DNA from: CAIQQQ01 sp037445025
GTDB lineage: Bacteria > Pseudomonadota > Alphaproteobacteria > Acetobacterales > Acetobacteraceae
Assembly (NCBI GenBank): GCA_037445025.1
Contig: JBBILI010000007.1
Location: forward strand, 62,001 to 126,000
Direction of reading: 5' to 3'
DNA: 64,000 bases
The notes beneath the pieces were generated by a model. It saw only the letters and a program-made list of their open reading frames with translations. It was not told the origin of the DNA and searched no databases. The position numbers and the translations under genes were made by a program. This document shows positions 1-8,377 of the stretch, piece after piece. The first letter of the stretch is position 1. Each line of letters opens with the position of its first letter.

Positions 1-320
1 TCGGCCAGCGGCACGATGCGGGAGAAATTGTCCAGCGTGGCGGTGATGTCGCCGGTCTGCTCGGCGATCAGCAGCGCGCGCCAGTTCAGCTTGTTGCCGG
101 CGACGGGTTCGCCGAACCGGTCGAGCAGGCGGCCGCGCGGGGGCGCGATGAGGCGGGCGGAGATGCGGTTGGTCTCGGCCAAGGTGGAATAGCGGGCACC
201 TTGGACGATCTGCACCTGATACAGCTTGGCGCCGAGGGCCCCGAAGGCGGCAAGCTGGGCGCCGCCCACCAGCAAGGCACGGCGGGTGAACACACCGGTG
301 CGTTTGGTTTCGCGTTTCAT
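1..320 (-). CDS. mrdA: Penicillin-binding protein 2 (MrdA), N-terminal part, cut by window edge
   Basis: Elongasome transpeptidase that cross-links peptidoglycan during lateral growth; inner membrane, periplasmic catalytic domain. Only the first 106 codons are inside the window. The visible protein begins MKRETKRTGVFTRRALLVGG, a short basic cytoplasmic tail followed by one membrane anchor, then the family's N-terminal non-penicillin-binding segment (YQVQIVQGARYSTLAETN, then PPRGRLLDRFGEPVA near residue 70). The PPRGxxxDRxG motif is diagnostic of class B PBPs. The catalytic serine lies outside the window. It is the last visible gene of the mreBCD operon, 22 bp after mreD, the usual order in alphaproteobacteria. 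Confidence 0.9.
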   Translation of the reverse strand, partial: MKRETKRTGVFTRRALLVGGAQLAAFGALGAKLYQVQIVQGARYSTLAETNRISARLIAPPRGRLLDRFGEPVAGNKLNWRALLIAEQTGDITATLDNFSRIVPLA

Positions 321-342
321 GACAGCACCGGCTCCGCCTGGG

Positions 343-894
343 TCATGCGTGTTCCGGCTCCGCCAGGGTCTGGTGGGCCTGGATGAAAACCACCGCCAGC
401 AGCGGATACACGCCGGCGGCAAGGGCGCTTTGGAAGATGGCAGGCCCCGGTGGCAGCACATGAAAGGTCAGCAGCGAGGTCAGCAGCCATTCCAGTGCCG
501 AGGCGCCGCTGGCCACACCGAGGAAGCTCAGCCACACCAGCAGGAAGCCCTGGCGCGTCAGCACCCGGCGCCAGCGGAAAGCAAGGCCGTGCACGATCAG
601 CAGCGTCAGCACACACACGCCCGGCGGGGCATAGCCCAGCAGATCGCCGAGCAGGCCGATCAGGAACACCACCACCGGCGGCATCGAGGCCGGGCGGAAC
701 AGCGACCAGAAGAACACGCAGGACAGCGCGATGGTGGCCTGCAGCTCGGCCTGGCCGGGCACGCCGAGCGGCGCCGAGGTGATCAGCAGCAGAATCGCGG
801 CGGTGGAGGCGGGAAAGCTGCGCCGCGCCGCCATGTCCAGCCGGCGCCACAGGCTGGGGCGGGGGCGGATGCCGGGGAGACGCTCGATGTTCAT
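343..894 (-). CDS. mreD: Rod-shape-determining protein MreD
   Basis: Small integral membrane protein of the MreBCD elongasome. The protein of 183 residues starts MNIERLPGIRPRPSLWRRLD. The start was chosen because the frame upstream runs inside mreC in low-complexity shadow coding. After a cytoplasmic N-terminus there are several strongly hydrophobic segments (about residues 25-45, 50-70, 75-95, 110-130 and 150-175), matching the five-to-six-TM MreD family. Conservation is low in this family, so the assignment rests on topology, length and position between mreC (10 bp upstream) and mrdA. Probably co-transcribed from the mreB promoter. Confidence 0.85.
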   Translation of the reverse strand: MNIERLPGIRPRPSLWRRLDMAARRSFPASTAAILLLITSAPLGVPGQAELQATIALSCVFFWSLFRPASMPPVVVFLIGLLGDLLGYAPPGVCVLTLLIVHGLAFRWRRVLTRQGFLLVWLSFLGVASGASALEWLLTSLLTFHVLPPGPAIFQSALAAGVYPLLAVVFIQAHQTLAEPEHA

Positions 895-904
895 CGACAC
901 CGCG

Positions 905-1768
905 TCACTTCTTCTTCTCGGGCACGCGGTTGATGGTGGCCTCGGGCGGCAGCACACCGCGCAGGCCGTAATCGAACAGGCGCACCACCTCCAGCCGGTC
1001 GAGCCGGGCGAACGGCACCACCTCAGCGACGTTGTTGGCGGTGTAGTGAACGGTGCCGACCGGCAGGCCGGCGGGGAAGGCGTTGGCTTCGGCACTCGTC
1101 ACCACCCGCTCACCCTCGCCGGGCGTCACACCTTCGGGCCAGAACATCAGCCGCGGCCGGGCGCTGTTGTTGCCGGCCAGCATGGCATGGGCGCGACTGT
1201 CCTCGAGAATGACGGGAATGCGGCTGTTCATGTCGGTCAGCAGCAGCACACGCGCCGAGCGGGCGCCGAGTTCGGTAACACGCCCGACCAGCCCACGATC
1301 GTCCAGCGCGATCTGACCCTTGACGATGCTGTGGTTGGGCCCGGCGGAGAGCAGCACGGCGCGGGCATACACACCGCCGGCATCGGCCACCACCCGGGCG
1401 GTGACGTAGCTGGGCGTGGGGTCGGGCACCCAGTTCAGATTGGCCTTCAGCGTGGTGTTCTCGGCGTCCAGCGCCATGGCGACGGACTGCCAGCGCCGCA
1501 GCGTCTCGTTTTCCTTGCGCAGCCGGGCATTGTCTTCATACAGCGTCACCATCTCGCGCGCATTGTCGATGGCGGTGCGCAGGGAGGCGAGCGGTTCGGC
1601 CAGCACGCCATAGATCGGCGCCAGCGCATCGGCCAGCGCCATGCGGGCGCGTTCAGCCAGCAGCACATCCGCCTTGCCAAGCAGCATCAGCCCGAACGCC
1701 GCGGCGATGAGCACCGGCAGGGTCAGCTTCGCGAGAGCCTGGCGAACCGGGATCGACAGCCGGATCAC
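905..1768 (-). CDS. mreC: Rod-shape-determining protein MreC
   Basis: Bitopic periplasmic scaffold that links cytoplasmic MreB filaments to PBP2 and MreD. The 287-residue protein has an N-terminal membrane anchor (about residues 14-33, LTLPVLIAAAFGLMLLGKAD), a coiled coil rich in E/N/L (about 65-110, with LYEDNARLRKENETLRRW) and the C-terminal beta-barrel MreC domain (about 120-275, including VSAGP-like LLSAGPNHSIVKGQ and GLVGRVTELG). Length and domain order are normal for the family. It lies 101 bp after mreB and 10 bp before mreD. Confidence 0.93.
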   Translation of the reverse strand: MIRLSIPVRQALAKLTLPVLIAAAFGLMLLGKADVLLAERARMALADALAPIYGVLAEPLASLRTAIDNAREMVTLYEDNARLRKENETLRRWQSVAMALDAENTTLKANLNWVPDPTPSYVTARVVADAGGVYARAVLLSAGPNHSIVKGQIALDDRGLVGRVTELGARSARVLLLTDMNSRIPVILEDSRAHAMLAGNNSARPRLMFWPEGVTPGEGERVVTSAEANAFPAGLPVGTVHYTANNVAEVVPFARLDRLEVVRLFDYGLRGVLPPEATINRVPEKKK

Positions 1769-1869
1769 AGTCGGTGGAACCCTTCAGGAATGGTCAGACG
1801 CAGTGTGGGGACACAGTCTAGCGATTCGAGGCACGGGAGTCCGCAGGCACGTCGTGAAATGCACAAAAA

Positions 1870-2913
1870 TCAATACATCGAGGTCAGCACGTTGCGCAGC
1901 CGCTTCATCTCCTCCAGCGCCCGCCCGGTGCCCAGCGCCACGCATTGCAGCGCGTCCTCGGCCACCACCACCGGCAGGCCGGTGGCGTCGCGCAGCACCT
2001 GGTCCATACGGTTGAGCAGCGCGCCGCCGCCGGTGAGCACGATGCCCTTGTCGACGATGTCGGCGGCGAGCTCGGGCGGCGTGTTCTCAAGGGCGACCTT
2101 CACGGCTTCCACAATCTGGGTGATCGGGTCGCTGAGGCTCTCGGCGATCTCGCGCTGGCTGACCAGCACCTCCCGCGGCACCCCGTTCATCAGGTCGCGG
2201 CCCTTGACCTCGCGATACGGACCGTCATCGCCCTGATAGCTGGCGACGGCGGCGCCGATATCCATCTTGATGCGCTCGGCCGAGCTTTCGCCGATCAGCA
2301 GGTTATGGTTGCGGCGGATATAGGAGATGATCGCCTCGTCCATCTTGTCTCCGCCGACGCGCACCGAACGCGAATAGACGATGCCGCCCAGCGAGATCAC
2401 CGCCACTTCCGTGGTGCCGCCGCCGATATCCACCACCATCGAGCCGGACGGCTCGGTGACCGGCAGGCCCGCGCCGATGGCGGCTGCCATCGGCTCCTCG
2501 ATCAGCAGCACTTTCCGGGCTCCGGCCGACTCAGCGCTCTCCTGAATGGCGCGGCGCTCAACCGCAGTGGACCCCGACGGAACGCACACAATGATCATCG
2601 GCGAAGCAAACCCGCGCCGATTGTGCACCTTGCGGATGAAATGCTTGATCATCTCCTCCGCCACCTCGAAATCGGCAATCACGCCGTCGCGCAGCGGACG
2701 GATGGCCTGAATGTTGCCCGGCGTGCGGCCGAGCATCTGCTTGGCCTCTTCGCCCACGGCGAGCACCATCTTCTTGCCGCGAACATCGGCGATGGCCACG
2801 ACCGATGGTTCGTCAAGCACGATGCCGCGCCCCTTCACGTAGACCAGCGTGTTGGCCGTGCCGAGGTCGATCGCCATGTCGGCCGACATGATGCCGAGCA
2901 AACGTGAGAACAT
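1870..2913 (-). CDS. mreB: Rod-shape-determining protein MreB (bacterial actin)
   Basis: Actin-like ATPase that forms membrane-associated filaments guiding side-wall synthesis. 347 residues, the normal length. The actin phosphate-1 motif is at about residues 12-25 (MAIDLGTANTLVYVKGRG), phosphate-2 is seen in VVDIGGGTTEVAVISLGG (about 165-182), and the adenosine motif in GIVLTGGGALL near residue 290. First gene of the mreBCD-mrdA operon. The 113 bp between it and the end of leuA upstream should hold its promoter, but I could not pick a convincing -35/-10 pair there. Confidence 0.96.
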   Translation of the reverse strand: MFSRLLGIMSADMAIDLGTANTLVYVKGRGIVLDEPSVVAIADVRGKKMVLAVGEEAKQMLGRTPGNIQAIRPLRDGVIADFEVAEEMIKHFIRKVHNRRGFASPMIIVCVPSGSTAVERRAIQESAESAGARKVLLIEEPMAAAIGAGLPVTEPSGSMVVDIGGGTTEVAVISLGGIVYSRSVRVGGDKMDEAIISYIRRNHNLLIGESSAERIKMDIGAAVASYQGDDGPYREVKGRDLMNGVPREVLVSQREIAESLSDPITQIVEAVKVALENTPPELAADIVDKGIVLTGGGALLNRMDQVLRDATGLPVVVAEDALQCVALGTGRALEEMKRLRNVLTSMY

Positions 2914-3026
2914 TCAGGAAAGCCTTCCGGGGTGCGCAGGAGCGGCAGGGCTTAGCCCCCCACGGCCAACCGGGCAAGAGCCCAGCCGGCCTGCTTCGCC
3001 CGATCGCCCTCCCGCCAGGGCCGCGA

Positions 3027-4601
3027 TCAGGCTGACATTGCCTCGGGCGCGGTGCGCAGGCGCTTGACGATCAGCTTGTTGAGCGCGTGCAGATACGCGC
3101 GCGTGGCTGCCACGATCGTGTCGGTATCCGCCCCTTGCCCGTCCACCATCTTGCCGCCCTCTTCGAGCCGCACGGTGGTGCGGGCCTGGGCGTCGGTGCC
3201 TTCGGTGACAGCGCCGATGCTGAACAGGACGAGCTTGGCTTCGTGAGGGAAGATAGAGTGGATGGCGTTGAAGGTGGCGTCGACCGGGCCGTCGCCGCTG
3301 GCCTCTGCGGTGTGGGCCACGCCGTCGATCTCCAGTTCCAGTTCCGCCTTGGCCGGCCCGCGGGACCCCGCATGGACGTCCAGCGCCACAAAGCGGATGC
3401 GGTCGTTGCCGCGGACGATCTCGTCATCGACAAGAGCTGAAATATCATCGTCATAGACGACCTTCTTGCGGTCGGCGAGGTCCTTGAAGCGCCGGAACGC
3501 GTCGTTGATCTGGTTGTCGCCGAGTTCGCCGTAGCCGAGTGCGCGCAGCTTGTCGCGGAAGGCGGCGCGGCCGGAGTGTTTGCCCATCACCAGGCTGTTC
3601 TTGGTCAGGCCCACCGATTCCGGCGTCATGATCTCATAAGTGGCGGCGTTCTTCAGCACGCCGTCCTGGTGGATGCCGCTTTCGTGGGCAAACGCGTTGC
3701 GGCCGACGATGGCCTTGTTGGGCTGCACATCGAAGCCGGTGATGGTCGACAGCAGCTTGGACGTCATCATGATCCGTTCGGTGACGATGCCGGAGCGGCA
3801 GGGCACGACGTCCGGCCGGGTGCGGATCGCCATGGCGACCTCTTCCAGCGCCGCATTGCCGGCCCGTTCGCCGATACCGTTGATGGTGCATTCGATCTGC
3901 CGCGCACCGGCGGCGACGGCGGCCAGGGTGTTGGCGACGGCGAGGCCGAGATCGTTGTGGTTGTGGGTGGAGAAGATCACCTTCTCGGCGCCGGGCACCC
4001 GCTCGCGCAGCATGGAGAAGATGCGCGTCATGTCGGCCGGCAGCGCGTAACCCACGGTGTCGGGCACGTTGATGGTTGTCGCACCCGCCTTGATCGCGGC
4101 TTCGACGCAGCGGCAGAGGAAATCCGGCTCGGTGCGGCTGCCGTCCTCGGCGGACCATTCCACGTCATCGGTGAACTGCCGCGCGAGGGTGACACTGTCG
4201 ATGGCCAGCTGCAGCACCGCCTCCGGCTCCATGCGCAGCTTGTATTTCATGTGCAGCGGCGAGGTGGACAGAAACACATGGATCCGTCGGCGCTCGGCGT
4301 CCTTCACCGCCTCGGCGGCGGACAGGATATCGGCCCGGCTGGTCCGCGCCAGCCCCGCGATGACCGGTCCGCGAATGGCGCGGGCGATGGACTGCACACT
4401 TTCGAAATCGCCGGGCGAGGCGATCGGGAAGCCGGCCTCGATCACATCCACCCCCAGCTCGGCCAACGCCTCGGCCATGCGCAGCTTTTCCGCCAGGTTC
4501 ATGGAAAAGCCGGGCGACTGCTCGCCGTCGCGCAGCGTGGTATCGAAGATGATGACGCGATCGTCGCTGATCGCGCCGAAATTCGGATGATGGATGGTCA
4601 T
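3027..4601 (-). CDS. leuA: 2-isopropylmalate synthase
   Basis: Catalyses acetyl-CoA + 2-oxoisovalerate to 2-isopropylmalate, the first committed step of leucine biosynthesis; cytosolic, normally feedback-inhibited by leucine through a C-terminal regulatory domain. The 524-residue product starts MTIHHPNFGAISDDRVIIFD; the frame continues 22 codons upstream but that stretch looks non-coding. Family signatures are DTTLRDGEQSPGF near residue 20, the metal-binding HNHNDLGLAVAN near 215 and GERAGNAALEEV near 240. The C-terminal allosteric domain (about 395-515) is complete. It stands alone, 35 kb from leuCDB, behind a leader ORF (4690-4800) that suggests attenuation control. Confidence 0.95.
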   Translation of the reverse strand: MTIHHPNFGAISDDRVIIFDTTLRDGEQSPGFSMNLAEKLRMAEALAELGVDVIEAGFPIASPGDFESVQSIARAIRGPVIAGLARTSRADILSAAEAVKDAERRRIHVFLSTSPLHMKYKLRMEPEAVLQLAIDSVTLARQFTDDVEWSAEDGSRTEPDFLCRCVEAAIKAGATTINVPDTVGYALPADMTRIFSMLRERVPGAEKVIFSTHNHNDLGLAVANTLAAVAAGARQIECTINGIGERAGNAALEEVAMAIRTRPDVVPCRSGIVTERIMMTSKLLSTITGFDVQPNKAIVGRNAFAHESGIHQDGVLKNAATYEIMTPESVGLTKNSLVMGKHSGRAAFRDKLRALGYGELGDNQINDAFRRFKDLADRKKVVYDDDISALVDDEIVRGNDRIRFVALDVHAGSRGPAKAELELEIDGVAHTAEASGDGPVDATFNAIHSIFPHEAKLVLFSIGAVTEGTDAQARTTVRLEEGGKMVDGQGADTDTIVAATRAYLHALNKLIVKRLRTAPEAMSA

Positions 4602-4647
4602 GGTGTGCCTTTGGCGCTTTTTATGATCGTGTTCGGCGGGAGGTAAC

Positions 4648-4662
4648 CCAGGGAAACCCCTG
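4648..4662 (-). promoter_or_regulatory. Possible attenuator hairpin between leader ORF and leuA
   Basis: Read on the minus strand, CAGGGGTTTCCCTG can form a five-base-pair stem about 50 nt upstream of the leuA start. Its 5' arm (CAGGGG) can instead pair with CCCCTG at the end of the leader ORF (about 4693-4700), giving the two mutually exclusive structures expected of transcription attenuation. The stem is short and lacks a clear U-run, so this is only a candidate. Confidence 0.35.
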
Positions 4663-4689
4663 AGCAAAGCCGCGATCAGCCGCGCGGCG

Positions 4690-4800
4690 CTATGCCCAGG
4701 GGCGGGTAAGTCGAAGCAGAAGCCCGAGGGTCGCCAGACGCACGCCGGTGCGGACCGCTTTGCGGGCGATGCAGCATGCGAGGGCGGTGCGGATCAGCAT
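4690..4800 (-). CDS. Putative leucine-rich leader peptide upstream of leuA
   Basis: A 36-codon ORF starting MLIRTALACC and ending LTRPWA, about 90 bp upstream of leuA on the same strand. It has eight leucines, clustered toward its 3' end (LATLGLLLRL). The four leucine codons of LGLLL plus the following RL are placed where a ribosome stalling on scarce leucyl-tRNA would change folding of the downstream RNA. Leader-peptide attenuation of leuA is described for several proteobacteria; applying it here is inference from position, leucine content and alternative pairings. An alternative is a chance ORF in high-GC DNA, since TTA/CTN leucine is common in such sequence. Confidence 0.45.
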   Translation of the reverse strand: MLIRTALACCIARKAVRTGVRLATLGLLLRLTRPWA

Positions 4801-4866
4801 GCGCGGACGCTAGCGGTGCCGCTTTTTCGATGCAAGCATTGCGGCAGAAATCAGAGGGAATGATCC

Positions 4867-5859
4867 ATGCACAAGCTTGGTTTCTGCCGTGCGCTGCACG
4901 CGGACGCAATGGCGCTGCTCGCACAGCGCGACGATCTGGAGGTCGAGATCCTCACCACCGAATTCCGCGGCCCGCCGATGCAGCAGGCGCTGGAGGCCAG
5001 GATCGCCGGGGCCGACGGCATCATGATCGGCCTGGAAAAGATCAGCGCCGACCTGCTCGCCACCGCCCCCGATCTGCGGGTGATCAGCCGCTTCGGCGTC
5101 GGCTACGACCTCATCGACATTCCCGCCTGCACCGAGCGCGGCGTGCTCGTCGGCGTGGTCAACGGCGCCAACGACCTCTCGGTCGCCGAACACGCCATGA
5201 TGCTGATGCTGGCCACAGCCCGCCGCACCATCGAGATGGACGCCTCGGTCCGCGCCGGCACCTGGATGATGCAAAGCGGCCGGCGCATGCGCGAGCTGGC
5301 CGGCAGGCGGGTGCTCGTGGTCGGCTACGGCCGCATCGGCACGCGCGTGGCGAAGCTGTGCACCGCCTTCGGCATGACCGTGATAGTGCACGACCCCGCC
5401 TTCCCCACCCCGCGCATCGCAGCCGACGGCCACATCCCCGCCCCCGACCTGATGGCCGCTGTCGCCGAGGCCGATGTCATCTCGCTGCACTGCCCGCTCG
5501 ACGCCACCACCCGCCACATGGTCGATGCCGCGTTCCTCGCCCGCATGCAGCCCCACGCCTGGCTCATCAACACCGCCCGCGGCGGCCTGGTCGACGAGGC
5601 GGCGCTGGTGGCGGCCCTCCAGCAACGCCGCATCGAGGCGGCCGGGCTCGACGTGCTGGTGCAGGAGCCGCCGGTGCCCGACCATCCCCTGTTCGCATTG
5701 GACAACGTCGTCCTCGCCCCCCACAACGCCGCCGCCGCCTGGGAGTGCTACGCCAAAATGTCGATGCGCGCGGTGCGCAACCTGCTGGACACGCTGGACG
5801 GCACGATCGATCCCGGCTTCACGGTGAACACGCAGGTGCTGCGGCGTAACGCGGTATGA
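4867..5859 (+). CDS. D-isomer-specific 2-hydroxyacid dehydrogenase (NAD-dependent)
   Basis: Cytosolic NAD(P)H-dependent oxidoreductase of the SerA/PdxB/LdhA superfamily that interconverts 2-oxo and D-2-hydroxy acids. 330 residues. The Rossmann motif is VVGYGRIGTRVAKL at about 153-166. The catalytic triad of the family is visible: Arg in LINTARGGLVDEAAL (about 235), Glu in VLVQEPPVP (about 264) and His in LAPHNAAAAWE (about 284). The N-terminal substrate domain (residues 1-100) is complete. Substrate cannot be told; phosphoglycerate-dehydrogenase-like proteins of this length without an ACT domain are functionally varied. It is divergent from leuA and its leader, with its start 66 bp from the leader ORF. 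Confidence 0.85.
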   Translation: MHKLGFCRALHADAMALLAQRDDLEVEILTTEFRGPPMQQALEARIAGADGIMIGLEKISADLLATAPDLRVISRFGVGYDLIDIPACTERGVLVGVVNGANDLSVAEHAMMLMLATARRTIEMDASVRAGTWMMQSGRRMRELAGRRVLVVGYGRIGTRVAKLCTAFGMTVIVHDPAFPTPRIAADGHIPAPDLMAAVAEADVISLHCPLDATTRHMVDAAFLARMQPHAWLINTARGGLVDEAALVAALQQRRIEAAGLDVLVQEPPVPDHPLFALDNVVLAPHNAAAAWECYAKMSMRAVRNLLDTLDGTIDPGFTVNTQVLRRNAV

Positions 5860-5995
5860 GCGACCTGGCGGCCCTTGCCACGCAGCCAGATGGCGCGGAG
5901 ATCGAGCTCTCCGCTGGATGGCGATACTGACACCCGCACTCCCACAGCCGCCCCATCACACCTGCAGCCGAACGGAGCCCGCTGCGAAGCCTTCC

Positions 5996-6871
5996 TCAGG
6001 CCGCAGCCAGCGCCGCCACGCGCGCCGAAAGGCGGCTGCGCACCGCCTCAACCACCACGCCCTGTAGATGGATCGGCGCACACGGCGCCACGCACTTTGC
6101 CATGGCGCCCTGGTCCGCCGCGACATTGTCGAACTTCACGCCATCATCACAGTCCAGATAGCTTTCAGCCGGCAGGCCCTCGGCAAGAATCACGTCATGC
6201 TGATCGAGTTCGACATGCCAATAGGTGATCCGGTCCGCGCTTTCCGGCGCGATGCTGGTATGGTTGACGAGGTGGCGGATCGGGATCAGCACGCCATCGA
6301 CATAGACAGCATGCTCAGGCGACAAGCGCAGATCACGGCGGGGCAAGCCATCGCCAAACGCCCCGGCGCGCACGCGAACCGGGTTCACATCCGAAGGACG
6401 TGGATGCGTCGAAATGTCAATCGTGCGGTGGCCGATCCAGCGAATGGCCGGCGTGCCGCCAAGCACGGAGACGACCCGGTCCCCGACGGCCAGATCCTCC
6501 ACCGCGATCTCGCCGCGGTCGGTCAAAATGCCTGTGCCGCCCGCATAGCAAGCCGTAAAGACATAGGTCTGCAACACAACCGACGTGAGCGAGCTATTGG
6601 TTGATCCCAGAACATAATAGTTTCCGCCATAAAGAACGACAGGATCCTGCGTCCCGTTGTTGTTGACATATCCCTCATACGTTACGTTCGCTTGAAAACC
6701 TCCATTGCCAGCATCCAGCGACATGCTGTTGCCAACCGTGACACTGGATGCTGTTGACGAGACCTCGTGCTGGATAACCGCGCTGGAAATCGAGCTTTGA
6801 TAGCCTGACAAAACCCCGTTCGAGATCGCGGTAAACCCGGATACGCCTGTCAGCACTGGAGAGTTAGGCAT
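5996..6871 (-). CDS. Hint (hedgehog/intein) domain-containing protein
   Basis: 291 residues. The N-terminal 105 residues are Ser/Thr/Asn/Gly-rich with no charged core (VLTGVSGFTAISNGVLSGYQ), like short secreted or adhesin passenger segments. At Cys108 begins a Hint_2-type domain: CYAGGTGILTDRGEIAVEDL, then GDRVVSVLGGTPAIRWIGHR, LRLSPEHAVYVDGVLIPIRH and YWHVELDQHDVILAEGLPAE. Such proteins are abundant in Acetobacteraceae and Rhodobacteraceae; the domain is thought to self-cleave at the Cys, but function is unknown. No classical signal peptide is seen, so type I or other non-Sec export is possible. It lies alone, convergent with the dehydrogenase before it; its 5' side borders a 200-bp gap without a convincing gene. 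Confidence 0.8.
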   Translation of the reverse strand: MPNSPVLTGVSGFTAISNGVLSGYQSSISSAVIQHEVSSTASSVTVGNSMSLDAGNGGFQANVTYEGYVNNNGTQDPVVLYGGNYYVLGSTNSSLTSVVLQTYVFTACYAGGTGILTDRGEIAVEDLAVGDRVVSVLGGTPAIRWIGHRTIDISTHPRPSDVNPVRVRAGAFGDGLPRRDLRLSPEHAVYVDGVLIPIRHLVNHTSIAPESADRITYWHVELDQHDVILAEGLPAESYLDCDDGVKFDNVAADQGAMAKCVAPCAPIHLQGVVVEAVRSRLSARVAALAAA

Positions 6872-7083
6872 GGTGCACCATCACTATTTATTCAAGGTTA
6901 GAACGCCGTACAGATGATAACAATCCTGATGTCATGACCAAAGCACGCCACCGGCAGTGCCACTGTCGTGGCGCCTGGCGCGGGCGATTGAGGTCTTGTC
7001 CAGCAACGGCAGCCGCAGTGGCTGATCGTCACAACGCGGCCGCCACGCCCAGACGTGCTGCAGCCTCCAGCAACCGCCCAGGA

Positions 7084-7281
7084 TCAGGCAGGCAGGGTCT
7101 GGCGGCGGGGCGCCGCCTTGGCGTCCGGATCGCTGCCGCCAAGCAAGGCAAGACGGCGGGCGCTTTCGCGTTCCACCAAGGCCGTCAACGCCTCGCTGAC
7201 CAAGGCGGATTTTTCGGTGATGCCGGTCAACCCCTGCGCCCGGTCCAACACGAAGTCATCCATGGCCAATGTGGTGCGCAT
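7084..7281 (-). CDS. Orphan VapB-type antitoxin (DUF2191-like)
   Basis: 65-residue protein starting MRTTLAMDDFVLDRAQ, with the family hallmark TGITEKSALVSEALTALVER and a basic ESARRLALLGG tail. These ribbon-helix-helix proteins usually precede a PIN-domain VapC toxin, which they neutralise and autoregulate. The start was chosen for the GGGAGG ribosome-binding site six bases upstream; an upstream ATG at 7314 lacks one. No toxin ORF follows within the next 200 bp (6872-7083), which contains only stop-rich sequence with no PIN motif, so this antitoxin looks solitary. It starts 55 bp after mltA on the same strand. Confidence 0.7.
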   Translation of the reverse strand: MRTTLAMDDFVLDRAQGLTGITEKSALVSEALTALVERESARRLALLGGSDPDAKAAPRRQTLPA

Positions 7282-7336
7282 CGAAACCTCCCGGACCGCC
7301 ATAGAAATGAGCATCAGTTGATGCCTTATTCAATGC

Positions 7337-8377
7337 CTACCGCGGCACCAGCGCCCACAGCGCCCCTTGCGTGTTCTCATGCCCGCCATCCTGCTCGGCC
7401 TTCGGCCCCCAGCCGTAGAACACATCCACCCGTCCGGCCCCTTCGATCAGGTCGCCGATATCATGCGCGAGCACGAGGCGGGGCAGCTGGGTGTGATCGA
7501 TCGCGTTGGTCGCATTCAACCACAGCAGCGAGCCCAGCTTGACCGCGCGCGGATCCACCGCCACCGAGCGGATCGGCAGCAGCGGCAGGCCGAACGCACC
7601 GTACGGGCCGTATTGCGGGGACAGTTCCGGCGTGATCCGGAAGAATACATAGGCCTGATCCCGCGCCAGACGCTGGCTGGTCTCGGTGGGGTGCTGCGCC
7701 GCCCAGGCGCGGATGCCGGGAATGGACAGGTCGTTGCCGGGAATGCCGGCGCCACCGAACAGCGCACTCACCGGCGTGCGCGGGCGATGATTGTTGGCGA
7801 TCGTGCCCAGCCGCACCAGCCGCCCGTCGGTCAGCTCCACCCGGCCGGAGCCCTGCAACTGCAGGAAGTAAAGATCCGCCTCACTTTGCAGATACAGCAG
7901 CTCCAGCCCCTTGCCGGCCAGCGCACCGCTGAGGATCTCGTTGCGGCTGAACTGATCCGGCGCGGCCGGCGCCCGCAGCACCGGAATGCGAAACCGCCCA
8001 TCAGGTCGCAAACTGCCAGGCACCGTGACCTCGAAATACCCCGTCACCTGATTGGCGCCGAGATACACGGCGTTGAAATTCTCTTCCAGAAACCGCTGCG
8101 CATCCCGCTCGTCGCCGCTGAACACCGCACGCGCCGCCTTGCAGGCCGAAGCGAAGCTGGCATCGAGCTTGTCACACCCGGTGGCAAAAGCGGCCACCAC
8201 CAGGGATTTGGTCTCGCGCGCCCACCCCGGCAGCGCCGCAACCGACTGCACAACGCGCGGGGTGAACACCACCGGCGGCGCAGAATGCACAACGGGGGCT
8301 GGATCGCTCCCGCCCCCGCACGCCGTCATCAGCCCCAGCAGGGCAAAGCTGAAAAAGCGCCTTGCCCCGCCGACCAT
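7337..8377 (-). CDS. mltA: Membrane-bound lytic murein transglycosylase A
   Basis: Cleaves the beta-1,4 bond between N-acetylmuramic acid and N-acetylglucosamine with formation of 1,6-anhydromuramic acid; normally an outer-membrane lipoprotein. 346 residues starting MVGGARRFFSFALLG with a signal peptide ending at a cysteine (LMTACGGG), close to but not a perfect lipobox. MltA domain motifs include GYFEVTVPGS (about 130), LYFLQLQGSGRVEL (about 190) and the 3D-domain catalytic region RLVLAHDIGDLIEGAGRVDV (about 305) ending in QGALWALVP. The start codon overlaps the ilvC stop in a TGATG junction, so the two are probably translationally coupled. Confidence 0.9.
   Translation of the reverse strand: MVGGARRFFSFALLGLMTACGGGSDPAPVVHSAPPVVFTPRVVQSVAALPGWARETKSLVVAAFATGCDKLDASFASACKAARAVFSGDERDAQRFLEENFNAVYLGANQVTGYFEVTVPGSLRPDGRFRIPVLRAPAAPDQFSRNEILSGALAGKGLELLYLQSEADLYFLQLQGSGRVELTDGRLVRLGTIANNHRPRTPVSALFGGAGIPGNDLSIPGIRAWAAQHPTETSQRLARDQAYVFFRITPELSPQYGPYGAFGLPLLPIRSVAVDPRAVKLGSLLWLNATNAIDHTQLPRLVLAHDIGDLIEGAGRVDVFYGWGPKAEQDGGHENTQGALWALVPR

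Noticed and set aside
5895..5914. Hairpin GCGGAGA/TCTCCGC between the dehydrogenase and the Hint gene
   Set aside because: Only a 7-bp stem without a U-run; too weak to call a terminator.
6872..7083. A toxin gene after the orphan antitoxin
   Set aside because: Minus-strand frames here are short and broken by stops, with no PIN or RelE motif; at most a worn remnant.
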